9,674 nt of DNA from JBJXFK01 sp046155505 (GCA_046155505.1 JBJXFK010000045.1:1-9674); one strand, 5' to 3'; shown: positions 1 through 6,030, numbered from the stretch's first letter. The notes: generated by a model not told the origin, from the sequence alone. A program made the numbers and translations.

Positions 1-2
1 GC

Positions 3-653
3 GTGGGTGTCGTCATTTCCACCGTCGCGCTTTGTGTGATGATCATTACCGGCATCGGCGGCGGGGTTGAACGACTAGATGAGAACCTGACGACCGCCGA
101 GCTCGTCATCACGATGTGCATCGTTCCCATTTGGCTGATCAGTTTCGTGGCATGGTGGCGCTACTTGGCACATCTGCTCGCACTCGTGCCGAGCCGTCGC
201 ATGGCGCGCGTGGCTGAGTGGCTCAGCTGGCTCACATTGGTGTTCATCCTGCCGTACTTGGCGACGATTTGGTTGATCGTGATCGAGCCGCTGGATACCA
301 CGCCGCCACCGCCATACGCCATGTTCGCGGGCACGATCGCGACCGCGTCGGCGAGCGCCCCAGCGACGACGACGTCGCAATGGATCTATTTCTCAGACGC
401 GACGAACTCCGATTTTGTTACCACACTGCCCGCGGGCACGCCAATCTACACGCCGAAACCACCCAGTCCTGAATTCATGTCACTTGCGTTCTCGATTGCG
501 CCGTTCGCGTGTTGCGGCGGTCCGCTCTACGCGATCGGCGCCATCGTCGTTGTGCTGCGAATGCTCCGTTCGCTCAACGAAGTGACTGCGATTGCGGCGG
601 GCCGAGACCGAGCCCCGCGCGTAGGCAACGAATTTTCGCACGGAGAAGGATGA
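3..653 (+). CDS. Predicted four-helix integral membrane protein, probably 5'-partial
   Basis: I do not recognise a family. The frame opens with a GTG at base 3 and is open to the window edge. No ribosome binding site can be seen, so the true start may lie outside. The visible 216 residues show four hydrophobic segments: about residues 2-20, 34-60, 74-94 and 160-185. The third and fourth are separated by a loop of about 65 residues rich in Pro, Ala and Thr, with few charges. An Arg-rich patch (around 64-69) between helices two and three, and a basic tail after helix four, suggest those sides are cytoplasmic and the Pro/Thr loop external (positive-inside rule, inference). The last helix contains a Cys-Cys-Gly-Gly stretch. 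It converges on the small coiled-coil gene at 1071-1364. The hydrophobic pattern argues strongly for a real gene; function is unknown. Confidence 0.7.
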   Translation: MGVVISTVALCVMIITGIGGGVERLDENLTTAELVITMCIVPIWLISFVAWWRYLAHLLALVPSRRMARVAEWLSWLTLVFILPYLATIWLIVIEPLDTTPPPPYAMFAGTIATASASAPATTTSQWIYFSDATNSDFVTTLPAGTPIYTPKPPSPEFMSLAFSIAPFACCGGPLYAIGAIVVVLRMLRSLNEVTAIAAGRDRAPRVGNEFSHGEG

Positions 654-763
654 CCTCGCCGTTACGGTTGGGGCTCGGTTTTGCGCTCGCTGTCGCTCGC
701 AATCAGTCGCGTGCGCGTCGCGTTCGGACTCGCTGCGCGAGCCGCCGCCGTGCGTGCTGCCTT

Positions 764-791
764 CCAATCCAAAATCCCCAATCCAAAATCC
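764..791. repeat. Tandem duplication of a 14-bp AT-rich unit
   Basis: The unit CCAATCCAAAATCC occurs twice, exactly and head to tail (764-777 and 778-791). A decayed further part follows (GAAATC to 797). The AT-rich composition stands out from the GC-rich surroundings. It lies in the non-coding spacer and does not belong to a gene. It resembles the short AATCCAAAATCC-type intergenic phrases that recur in some bacterial genomes; that comparison is from memory and needs a genome search. Confidence 0.7.
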
Positions 792-840
792 GAAATCTCG
801 AAGTGAAACGAACGCCCCGCACCGCCGCACAGAAACCGTC

Positions 841-873
841 GCGGGACGGAACGGCTTTCGCCGCCCGTCCCGC
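841..873. repeat. Stem-loop with 9-bp perfect outer stem
   Basis: GCGGGACGG (841-849) pairs exactly with CCGTCCCGC (865-873). An inner CGGC/GCCG stem (852-855 with 860-863) closes a TTTC loop, so the whole region folds into one hairpin with a small internal bulge. No T-run follows on either strand, so this is not a classical intrinsic terminator. Its role is unknown. Confidence 0.5.
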
Positions 874-907
874 CGATTCGGCCCCTCTCCTGTACCGAAG
901 AGTCTGC

Positions 908-941
908 AAAAAGCCGGAGGGGGGATTCACCCGCCTCCGGC
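908..941 (-). terminator. Intrinsic terminator, minus strand
   Basis: Read on the minus strand, GCCGGAGG (941-934) pairs with CCTCCGGC (920-913). A further three G-C pairs lie inside (922-924 with 930-932) after one mismatch, around a five-base loop. The stem is followed directly by five Ts (912-908). This is the standard GC stem plus U-tract layout. The nearest upstream minus-strand gene is the 97-aa coiled-coil gene ending at 1071, so it probably ends that transcript. No T-run exists on the plus side. Confidence 0.65.
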
Positions 942-1027
942 CGGGGCGACGCAGCAAGCCTGATCGCCGCATCGCCGCACTCCTATCGAGTGTCGGAGTT
1001 GTTTAGAACTGACCCCAGTGCTCGGAC

Positions 1028-1050
1028 AAGACCGGTTGCAAACCGGTCTT
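1028..1050. repeat. Perfect palindromic hairpin, 10-bp stem with 3-base loop
   Basis: AAGACCGGTT (1028-1037) and AACCGGTCTT (1041-1050) are exact reverse complements around the loop GCA. It starts about 20 bases past the stop codon of the minus-strand gene at 1071-1364. It could act as a 3'-end hairpin or weak terminator for that gene, or be a small palindromic repeat element. No long T-run follows on the minus strand. Confidence 0.6.
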
Positions 1051-1070
1051 ACATGGGATCTGAAACGGAA

Positions 1071-1364
1071 CTACGCGCTTTCGCCGCCCGGGTTCTGGTT
1101 GCTGTTGCCGGGATCCTGCTCGAGCATTTTGCGCAGGTATTGATTCTCGCGACGCGTCGCTTCGAGATCGAACAGCAGATACTTGATCCACAGCCGCAGG
1201 AAGTCGAGGCTCTCCTGCATCTGGTCGACGCTCTTGCGAATGTCGGCGTGGCGCTGCTTGGTCTCGGCGGCAATGGCCCGGATGCGGTCGCGCTCGCCCT
1301 CGGGCAGCGTGTCGATCTGCGCCATCAGTTCGCTGAGCTTGTTCTGGAACGTGACTTCATCCAT
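1071..1364 (-). CDS. Small conserved-looking coiled-coil protein (97 aa)
   Basis: The product is a short, highly charged, almost wholly helical soluble protein with no signal peptide or membrane segment. Residues 1-50 show heptad-like spacing, with a Leu-Pro-Glu-Gly-Glu-Arg turn at 20-25. Residues 53-82 form a second helix with the core LRLWIKYLLFDLEATRREN. The tail from 84 is Gly/Asn/Pro-rich and probably disordered. The Leu/Phe-Asp-Leu-Glu-Ala-Thr-Arg-Arg-Glu core looks like one I recall from small uncharacterised planctomycete proteins, some loosely called regulators; this is memory, not a search. The ATG at 1362-1364 has a good GGAGG nine bases upstream (1374-1378 on the minus strand), which fixes the start. 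It is transcribed away from the EF-G gene and is followed by hairpins at 1028-1050 and 908-941. Function unknown; dimerisation is likely. Confidence 0.8.
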   Translation of the reverse strand: MDEVTFQNKLSELMAQIDTLPEGERDRIRAIAAETKQRHADIRKSVDQMQESLDFLRLWIKYLLFDLEATRRENQYLRKMLEQDPGNSNQNPGGESA

Positions 1365-1666
1365 TGCGGCTTTCCTCCCCCGGATTGCGCTGGAATGTAC
1401 AACGTAAGCTGCGTCTGTCTGGCAAGTTGCGTCAGGCGTGCTTACCGTGGAATGCTAGGTGGGGCTGTTCGGTGAATTCAAGCAAAAAGCGCCGCGCGGT
1501 GCAACGAAAAACCACTGAAAATACTGAGGTTTCGTAATCACCTCCGTGGCGGCATACGACGAATGTTTTATGAGAGCCTTTTCACACAAGGCAGCCGCCG
1601 CGATCGGCAGCGCACGAGACGATGGACCGACACCCGTCACGGATTTTCGGACGCGCGGCGCAGGCT

Positions 1667-1730
1667 CGGGGAGCATCGGCCTCCGGCCGGTGGATTCCGC
1701 AAGGTACCGGCCGGAGGCCGATGCTCCCCG
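1667..1730. repeat. Perfect 25-bp inverted repeat with 14-base loop (palindromic element)
   Basis: The left arm 1667-1691 (core GAGCATCGGCCTCCGGCCGG) and the right arm 1706-1730 are exact reverse complements, separated by 14 bases (1692-1705). It lies between two divergently transcribed genes and upstream of the proposed EF-G promoter. An intrinsic terminator would have no transcript to end here, and there is no T-run. A REP- or MITE-like mobile palindrome, or a large regulator site, fits better. No flanking target duplication was obvious. Confidence 0.8.
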
Positions 1731-1760
1731 CGCGCACGCGCGGACGCCCGCGAGCCGCCT

Positions 1761-1790
1761 TTGCACCGCGCCCCGGCCCGAACGTATACT
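1761..1790 (+). promoter_or_regulatory. Sigma70-type promoter for EF-G
   Basis: A -35-like TTGCAC (1761-1766) and a -10 TATACT (1785-1790, five of six matches to consensus) are separated by 18 bases. Transcription would start near 1797, giving a leader of about 30 bases before the ATG at 1827. This is the best promoter match in the intergenic region. Confidence 0.5.
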
Positions 1791-1811
1791 GCTCGGCTCG
1801 GTTTTACGGGC

Positions 1812-1816
1812 GGGAG
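1812..1816 (+). promoter_or_regulatory. Ribosome binding site of EF-G
   Basis: GGGAG lies 10 bases before the ATG at 1827. Together with the match of the N-terminus to EF-G proteins (a few residues, then the P-loop), it decides this start over the longer open frame that begins at 1563. Confidence 0.6.
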
Positions 1817-1826
1817 ACGCTGCATC

Positions 1827-3902
1827 ATGGCTGACACAGACTTATCCAAGCTTCGCAACATCGGCATCGCCGCCCACATCGACGCCGGCAAAACGACCAC
1901 CACCGAGCGCCTGCTTTTCTACAGCGGCACCATTCACAAAATGGGCGACGTAGACGACGGCACGACCACGACCGATTTCGACGTCGAAGAGCAGCAGCGC
2001 GGCATCACGATCTACTCGGCGGCGGTTTCGTTTCATTGGCGCGATTGCCGCGTCAATTTGATCGACACGCCGGGGCATGTCGATTTCACGGCCGAGGTCG
2101 AACGCAGCCTGCGCGTGCTCGACGGCGCGGTCGTCGTGTTCGACGGCAAAGAGGGCGTCGAGGCGCAGTCGGAAACGGTCTGGCGGCAGGCGGACAAGTA
2201 TCACGTTCCGCGGCTGTGCTATGTGAACAAGATGGACAAGATCGGGGCCGATTTTGAGCGCTGCGTGCAGACCGTTCGCGATCGGCTGCATGCCAATCCT
2301 GTGCCGATCCAGTTACCGATCGGGGCCGAGAACACGTTTCGCGGCGTGATCGATCTGGTCGCGATGAAGGCGTACATCTACAAGGGCGGCGACGGGCGCG
2401 ATTTCGAGACGGCCGACATTCCCGCCGAGCTTGCCGCCGGGGCCGCGACGGCGCGGCACTATCTCGAAGAGAAAATCGCCGAAGTCGATGACGAGTTGAC
2501 CTCGCACTATCTCGAACACGGGACGTTGACCACTGAACAGATCAAGCGCGGCATTCGCAAGGGCGTGGTCACGCGGCATTGTCAACCGGTGCTGTGCGGC
2601 AGCTCGTTCAAATTCGTCGCGGTGCAGCCGCTGCTCGACGCGATCTGCGATTACTTGCCGTCGCCGCTCGATATTCCCCCGATCGAGGCGCACGACCCGG
2701 AGAAGCCGGACAAACTCGTGACACGCAAGTGCGACCCCGAAGGGCCGCTCGCCGCGCTCGTGTTCAAGGTCGTCGCCGACGCGCATAGCGATCTGCATTT
2801 CCTGCGAATCTACTCGGGTACGCTGAAGGCCGGCTCGCGCGTGCTGAATGTCGGTCGCAATCGCAAAGAAAATTTGCCGCGCATGTTCCGCATGTTCGCC
2901 AAGCGGCGTGATCAGCTTGATAGCGCCGTCGCGGGCGACATCGTCGCGGTGATCGGCCTGAAAGAGACCTACACCGGTGACACGATCTGCGAGACGCATC
3001 ACGCGTGCCTGCTCGAAAAAATCGAGTTCCCCGAGACGGTCATCAGCATGGCCATCGAGCCGCAGTCGTCGGCCGACAAGGACAAGTTGCAACTGGCGCT
3101 GACGATGCTCGCCCGCAGCGATCCGACGTTCAACTTCCGTTCGGATGCCGAGACGGGGCAGATGATCATCAACGGCATGGGCGAGTTGCATCTGGAAGTG
3201 ATTTGTCACCGCCTCGAACGCGATATGAACGTCGCCGTGCGTGTCGGCAAGCCGCGCGTGGCGTATCGCGAGACGATCATGGCGGCGTGCGAGCACGAGG
3301 GTCGCTTGCAACGCGAAATGGGCGGCAAGCGGCAGTTCGCGGCGGTGAAGTTCCGCGTCGAGCCGTTCACGCCCGCACCGGGGCAGGAGCACTTTCGCTA
3401 TGTCAACAAACTCGTCGGCGTCGATTTGAAGAACACCTTCATGCACGCCATCGAGCAGGGGGCGCGCGGCGCGGCGATGAGCGGTCCGCTCGGCGGCTAC
3501 CCGCTGATCAACGTTCAGGCCACGCTGCTGCACGCACAAGATCACCCGACCGATTCGTCGGAAGCAGCGTTCGAGAGCGCGACGAGCATGGCGTTGCAAA
3601 AAGCGATCGACGGCGCGTCGCCGGTGTTGCTCGAACCGATCATGAAGGTTGAAGTCGTGACGCCCGGTGATTTCCTGGGCCCGATCAACGGCGACCTGAT
3701 GAGTCGGCGGGCGACGATCGTCGAGACGGGGATTCGCGGGCAGAACCAGGTGATCGTGTGCGAAGCGCCGTTGTCGGCGATGTTCGGATACTCGACAGCG
3801 GTGCGATCGCTGTCGCAGGGCCGGGCGTCGTATTCGATGGAGCCGGCGCGGTATGAGCCGATGCCGATGGAGCACGCGCGAAAGGTGCTGGGAGTGATGT
3901 AG
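1827..3902 (+). CDS. fusA: Elongation factor G, probably an EFG2-like paralogue
   Basis: This 691-aa translational GTPase is full length for EF-G. EF-G proteins drive tRNA-mRNA translocation, and with ribosome recycling factor they split post-termination ribosomes. The G domain has every motif: P-loop AHIDAGKT (16-23), switch I RGITI (58-62), DTPGH (80-84), NKMD (134-137) and GSSFK (258-262). Domain II follows from about 290, then domain III (GMGELHLEV, about 450-458), domain IV (about 475-600) and domain V. The domain IV tip keeps Asp-His-Pro-Thr-Asp-Ser-Ser-Glu (from 572). The other domain IV loop reads GGKRQ (499-503) where classical EF-G has GGRGQ. That change and the TTTTDF stretch before switch I recall mitochondrial EFG2 and the spirochaete/planctomycete spdEFG2 group, so a recycling role is inferred. 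It stands alone, with no rpsL, rpsG or tuf beside it, which also fits a paralogue. Confidence 0.95.
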   Translation: MADTDLSKLRNIGIAAHIDAGKTTTTERLLFYSGTIHKMGDVDDGTTTTDFDVEEQQRGITIYSAAVSFHWRDCRVNLIDTPGHVDFTAEVERSLRVLDGAVVVFDGKEGVEAQSETVWRQADKYHVPRLCYVNKMDKIGADFERCVQTVRDRLHANPVPIQLPIGAENTFRGVIDLVAMKAYIYKGGDGRDFETADIPAELAAGAATARHYLEEKIAEVDDELTSHYLEHGTLTTEQIKRGIRKGVVTRHCQPVLCGSSFKFVAVQPLLDAICDYLPSPLDIPPIEAHDPEKPDKLVTRKCDPEGPLAALVFKVVADAHSDLHFLRIYSGTLKAGSRVLNVGRNRKENLPRMFRMFAKRRDQLDSAVAGDIVAVIGLKETYTGDTICETHHACLLEKIEFPETVISMAIEPQSSADKDKLQLALTMLARSDPTFNFRSDAETGQMIINGMGELHLEVICHRLERDMNVAVRVGKPRVAYRETIMAACEHEGRLQREMGGKRQFAAVKFRVEPFTPAPGQEHFRYVNKLVGVDLKNTFMHAIEQGARGAAMSGPLGGYPLINVQATLLHAQDHPTDSSEAAFESATSMALQKAIDGASPVLLEPIMKVEVVTPGDFLGPINGDLMSRRATIVETGIRGQNQVIVCEAPLSAMFGYSTAVRSLSQGRASYSMEPARYEPMPMEHARKVLGVM

Positions 3903-3920
3903 GGGTCGGGGTTCAGGCTG

Positions 3921-3991
3921 TAGGGTGGGCATCGCCCACCATTCGTATGCTCGTTGAACGAGCACGCAAATGGTGGGCGATGCCCACCCTA
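3921..3991. repeat. Long nested hairpin at the EF-G / VWA convergent junction
   Basis: The arms 3921-3943 and 3969-3991 are exact 23-bp reverse complements (core GGTGGGCATCGCCCACC, itself palindromic). Inside the loop sits a second perfect hairpin, TGCTCGTT (3948-3955) with AACGAGCA (3957-3964) around one base. The whole 71 bases can fold into one nearly continuous stem. It begins 18 bases after the EF-G stop and lies between two convergent genes, so it may end transcripts from both sides, although there is no T-run. The right arm is also unit 1 of the 35-bp tandem repeat. Confidence 0.85.
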
Positions 3992-4070
3992 TGGGTCAAA
4001 GCAAATGATGGGCGATGCCCAGCCTACGGGTCAACGCAAATGGTGGGTGGTGCCCACCGTCCGGATCGCC
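3966..4070. repeat. Three 35-bp tandem repeats with internal palindromes
   Basis: Units at 3966-4000, 4001-4035 and 4036-4070 each begin GCAAATG and carry the palindrome TGGGCGATGCCCA or a decayed form of it. Units 1 and 2 differ at a handful of positions; unit 3 is more decayed, mostly in its second half. The period of 35 is not a multiple of three, which argues against coding. There are no unique spacers, so this is not a CRISPR array. A further, inverted copy of the palindromic core lies at 3921-3943. Confidence 0.85.
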
Positions 4071-4076
4071 GCTTGC

Positions 4077-5666
4077 TCAATTCCAGTAGTAATACCCGCC
4101 GAAGATCGCTCCTTGCAGCTTCGTCAGCAGTGTCCGTTCGTCCTGCAAGCTGCGCGAGGTTTCATCCAATCGATCCGACATACCCAGCGTCTCGGTGTCG
4201 TAGCGCACGAGGAAGTCGGTGATGAGCTGCCCGCCGGCTTGTCGGTTTCCGGACCAGCCAAGCAGCGTGGCTCGTTTCATCACGCGGGCCGTGTCGAGCA
4301 GCAGCGCCGCCCGCCGCACGCCGTCGCTGCTGAAATACGCCGGATCGCCATCCGATTCGATTCCGGTCGGCAGCGTGAGTGTCTGCGTCTGTCGCCGCAC
4401 GGTGCCGTCGGGCAGCACGAACGACAGGTCGATCGAGCCGAAATCGACCGCGACCGAAAAGTCCGGCGGCGTCGCCGTCGTCAATCGCACGACGATCGCG
4501 CTACCACCTTCGCGGCGGCTGAAGAACAGCGTCGGCACCGAGACGCGCGCGGTCTGTCCGCCGCTGGCGTAATAGTCTGGCACGCCATACACATCGCGGA
4601 CGCCGATGCCGCTCGCGATGTTGATGTCGAGCGTCAGGTCATAGGCCGCAGGCGTGACGAGAAAATCAAAATCCTGATCAAACACAGCCGCAATACGCTC
4701 GTTGGTGCTCAGGTATACCGAATTCGCGCCGCGCACGCCGCTGAGTTGCCGAGCCAGGTCGCTGCCGAATTCCCAGCCGACACCGAGCAGCGTCAGGCCG
4801 ATGCCCTCGTTCGCATACTGCTCGACCAGCGGGATGAACTCGATCGAGCCGGTCGGCTCGACGTTCGGCTGCGCATCGGTGAGCAGGATCACGCGGCTCT
4901 GCAACCCGTCGCGCCCGGTTTCGATGAGTTGCTCATATGCAGTGCGCAGCGCCTTGTGAATGTTGGTCGCGCCGCCGGTCTCGATCTTGTCCAGCGAGCG
5001 TCGCACGCGAGCCACGTCGCCGGCAGCGGTCGTATCGAGAATCTGCGTCACGCCGTCGTTGAAGGTGAAAATCGTGACCTGGTCGTCCACGGTCAGATGC
5101 TCGATTAATCGGCTCAGGGCCAGCTTTACCGAGTCGATCTTGCGCTCGCCGACCGGCGTGACCACCTCGGGCGGCTCGAAGCCGAACAGATAATCGAAGA
5201 ACCCGGCACCCGCGTAGTAATAGTTGTAGTTCGGATCGTCCGGCTCCTGGGCCGAGTCCCGCATCGAGCCGCTCACGTCGATCACGACCGCCAGATTCAG
5301 CGGCGTGCGGCGAAACGCGTTGATGTCGATCGTCGTGCCGAGGCCGACGTACACCTCGCCCATCGGGGCCGGCTCGTCGAAGGGCACGCGATAGGCCGTG
5401 CCGAACGCGGCGTAGAACTCGGGAGCATCGGCGGGCCGCTCGATCGGGATCTCATGCTCGGCCATGAAGCCTTCGACGGTGATCGCGTTCGGATCGGGCA
5501 CCCGTCCCGAGTCGATCTGCGCCCGGGCCTCGGCGATGTCCTTGGTGCCGCCTGCGGTGAGCCCGACGGCGTCGAGCGGCGCTGCCGAGGGACATCCTGC
5601 CATGAGCAAGGCGATGCCCGCTGGGGTGATCGATAGCTGAATCAGACTGGTCGGAAAAGCCTTCAT
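4077..5666 (-). CDS. VWA-domain lipoprotein, YfbK-like
   Basis: The product has 529 residues. The N-terminus (MKAFPT, then a hydrophobic run to LLMAGC) looks like a signal peptide with a lipobox, lipidated Cys at 25. Met at -3 is slightly unusual, and only one Lys precedes the core. Residues 43-95 resemble the YfbK-type N-terminal region. The VWA domain (about 123-330) has a complete MIDAS metal site: DVSGS (130-134), Thr234 in GGATN and Asp264 in LLTDA. VWA domains bind Mg or Mn and usually mediate protein contacts. A Tyr/Gly/Pro-rich insert of about 35 residues (138-173) follows the first MIDAS motif. A beta-rich region follows, with a helical C-terminus ending in GGYYYWN. The ATG at 5666 has AAGGAG eight bases upstream; the longer frame from 5762 puts 32 non-signal residues first and is rejected. 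It probably sits on the envelope; partner unknown. Confidence 0.88.
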   Translation of the reverse strand: MKAFPTSLIQLSITPAGIALLMAGCPSAAPLDAVGLTAGGTKDIAEARAQIDSGRVPDPNAITVEGFMAEHEIPIERPADAPEFYAAFGTAYRVPFDEPAPMGEVYVGLGTTIDINAFRRTPLNLAVVIDVSGSMRDSAQEPDDPNYNYYYAGAGFFDYLFGFEPPEVVTPVGERKIDSVKLALSRLIEHLTVDDQVTIFTFNDGVTQILDTTAAGDVARVRRSLDKIETGGATNIHKALRTAYEQLIETGRDGLQSRVILLTDAQPNVEPTGSIEFIPLVEQYANEGIGLTLLGVGWEFGSDLARQLSGVRGANSVYLSTNERIAAVFDQDFDFLVTPAAYDLTLDINIASGIGVRDVYGVPDYYASGGQTARVSVPTLFFSRREGGSAIVVRLTTATPPDFSVAVDFGSIDLSFVLPDGTVRRQTQTLTLPTGIESDGDPAYFSSDGVRRAALLLDTARVMKRATLLGWSGNRQAGGQLITDFLVRYDTETLGMSDRLDETSRSLQDERTLLTKLQGAIFGGYYYWN

Positions 5667-5674
5667 GGTCAGTT

Positions 5675-5680
5675 CTCCTT
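5675..5680 (-). promoter_or_regulatory. Ribosome binding site of VWA lipoprotein
   Basis: Minus-strand AAGGAG lies eight bases before the ATG at 5666. It supports this start, which places the signal peptide at the very N-terminus, over the upstream in-frame ATG at 5762. Confidence 0.65.
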
Positions 5681-5694
5681 CGATACAACCCAAG

Positions 5695-5710
5695 GGCAGA
5701 AATTGTGCCA
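5695..5710 (-). promoter_or_regulatory. Possible sigma54 (-24/-12) promoter of VWA gene
   Basis: The minus strand reads TGGCACAATTTCTGCC. The GG and GC doublets are 10 bases apart, as sigma54 promoters require, and most positions of TGGCAC-N5-TTGC match. Transcription would start near 5684, just ahead of the ribosome binding site. A chance match is possible; no enhancer-binding regulator gene is in the window. Confidence 0.35.
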
Positions 5711-5890
5711 GACATCCGAGAGCAAATAGGCCGAAGTGACTATGGATTATCCGGCCTCCCAATTGTCCCCGCTACTGCCCGATAATCCGCGCTGGCGACC
5801 TTGTTCGCATCGGCGGCAGGGTGCGCAAATCCGCCCTTGAGTGCGCTTGCTGCCCCAATTTTCAGACCATTTGATTTTCAACAAAATCGG

Positions 5891-5921
5891 TTCGCGATTC
5901 GCCGAATCGCCGGCTTATAAT
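5891..5921 (+). promoter_or_regulatory. Promoter of the cytochrome gene
   Basis: A perfect -10 TATAAT lies at 5916-5921. The -35 is poor: TTCGCG at 5891-5896 is the nearest candidate, with a long 19-base spacer. A strong -10 with a weak -35 is common for activated promoters. The in-frame ATG at 5920 overlaps this -10, so it cannot be the translation start if the promoter is real. Confidence 0.45.
5894..5910. promoter_or_regulatory. Palindrome in the promoter spacer, possible operator
   Basis: GCGATTC (5894-5900) and GAATCGC (5904-5910) are exact inverted repeats around GCC. The site lies directly upstream of the -10 TATAAT, between it and the -35 position, where a bound dimeric regulator could repress or remodel the promoter. 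The regulator is unknown. Confidence 0.4.
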
Positions 5922-6016
5922 GCCATGCAGCTTCGCGAAAAGCGCGCGATCAACGACCACGTCATTGATCCTGCGCATCTTCGAGGGAACGCGAAGCGCC
6001 GCCTCATCAGAAAACT

Positions 6017-6022
6017 GGGGGA
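6017..6022 (+). promoter_or_regulatory. Ribosome binding site of cytochrome
   Basis: GGGGGA lies eight bases before the ATG at 6031. With the signal peptide that begins at this ATG, it decides the start over the in-frame ATG at 5920. Confidence 0.55.
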
Positions 6023-6030
6023 AGTCTTAC

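Larger units (their letters stand above)
654..1070. other. Gene-free spacer rich in repeats and stem-loops
   Basis: I see no convincing gene in these 417 bases; the open frames that cross it give Arg-rich, low-complexity translations typical of non-coding GC-rich DNA. It separates two convergent genes. It holds a tandem 14-bp repeat (764-791), a hairpin at 841-873, a terminator-like hairpin for the minus strand at 908-941, and a perfect 10-bp-stem palindrome at 1028-1050, each listed separately. Confidence 0.6.
1365..1826. other. Divergent intergenic region upstream of EF-G
   Basis: These 462 bases separate the starts of the coiled-coil gene (-) and EF-G (+). They hold the ribosome binding sites of both, a sigma70-type promoter for EF-G at 1761-1790, and a 25-bp perfect inverted repeat at 1667-1730. 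The EF-G frame is open back to 1563, but that extension has no EF-G homology and includes both arms of the inverted repeat, so it is treated as non-coding. No convincing promoter for the minus gene was found. Confidence 0.6.
5667..6030. other. Divergent regulatory region between VWA lipoprotein and cytochrome
   Basis: These 364 bases hold no convincing gene. They contain the VWA gene's ribosome binding site (5675-5680) and a sigma54-like motif for it (5695-5710). On the other strand they hold a perfect TATAAT for the cytochrome (5916-5921), a 17-base palindrome beside it (5894-5910) and the cytochrome's ribosome binding site (6017-6022). The leader between TATAAT and the cytochrome ATG is about 105 bases, long enough for post-transcriptional control, but I see no known riboswitch in it. 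Confidence 0.6.

Noticed and set aside
1006..1023. Possible remnant of a transposon end (AGAACTGACCCCAGTG)
   Set aside because: The phrase resembles sequence I recall near transposases, but there is no transposase, terminal inverted repeat or target duplication here.
1563..1826. N-terminal extension of EF-G by 88 codons
   Set aside because: It spans the perfect inverted repeat and the promoter, has no EF-G homology, and a ribosome binding site precedes the ATG at 1827.
2313..3965. 550-codon open frame on the minus strand opposite EF-G
   Set aside because: It lies antisense over a clear EF-G coding region; the translation is Arg/His/Ala-rich with no domain, as expected for a shadow of high-GC codons.
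3966..4070. CRISPR-like array
   Set aside because: The 35-bp units are directly adjacent with no unique spacers, there are only three, and no cas gene is present.
3954..5108. 384-codon open frame on plus across the repeats and the VWA gene
   Set aside because: It begins inside the 35-bp repeats and runs antisense to a complete VWA domain; no motif and no ribosome binding site.
5667..5762. N-terminal extension of the VWA lipoprotein by 32 codons
   Set aside because: It would bury the signal peptide and overlap the proposed promoter; the ATG at 5666 has a better ribosome binding site.
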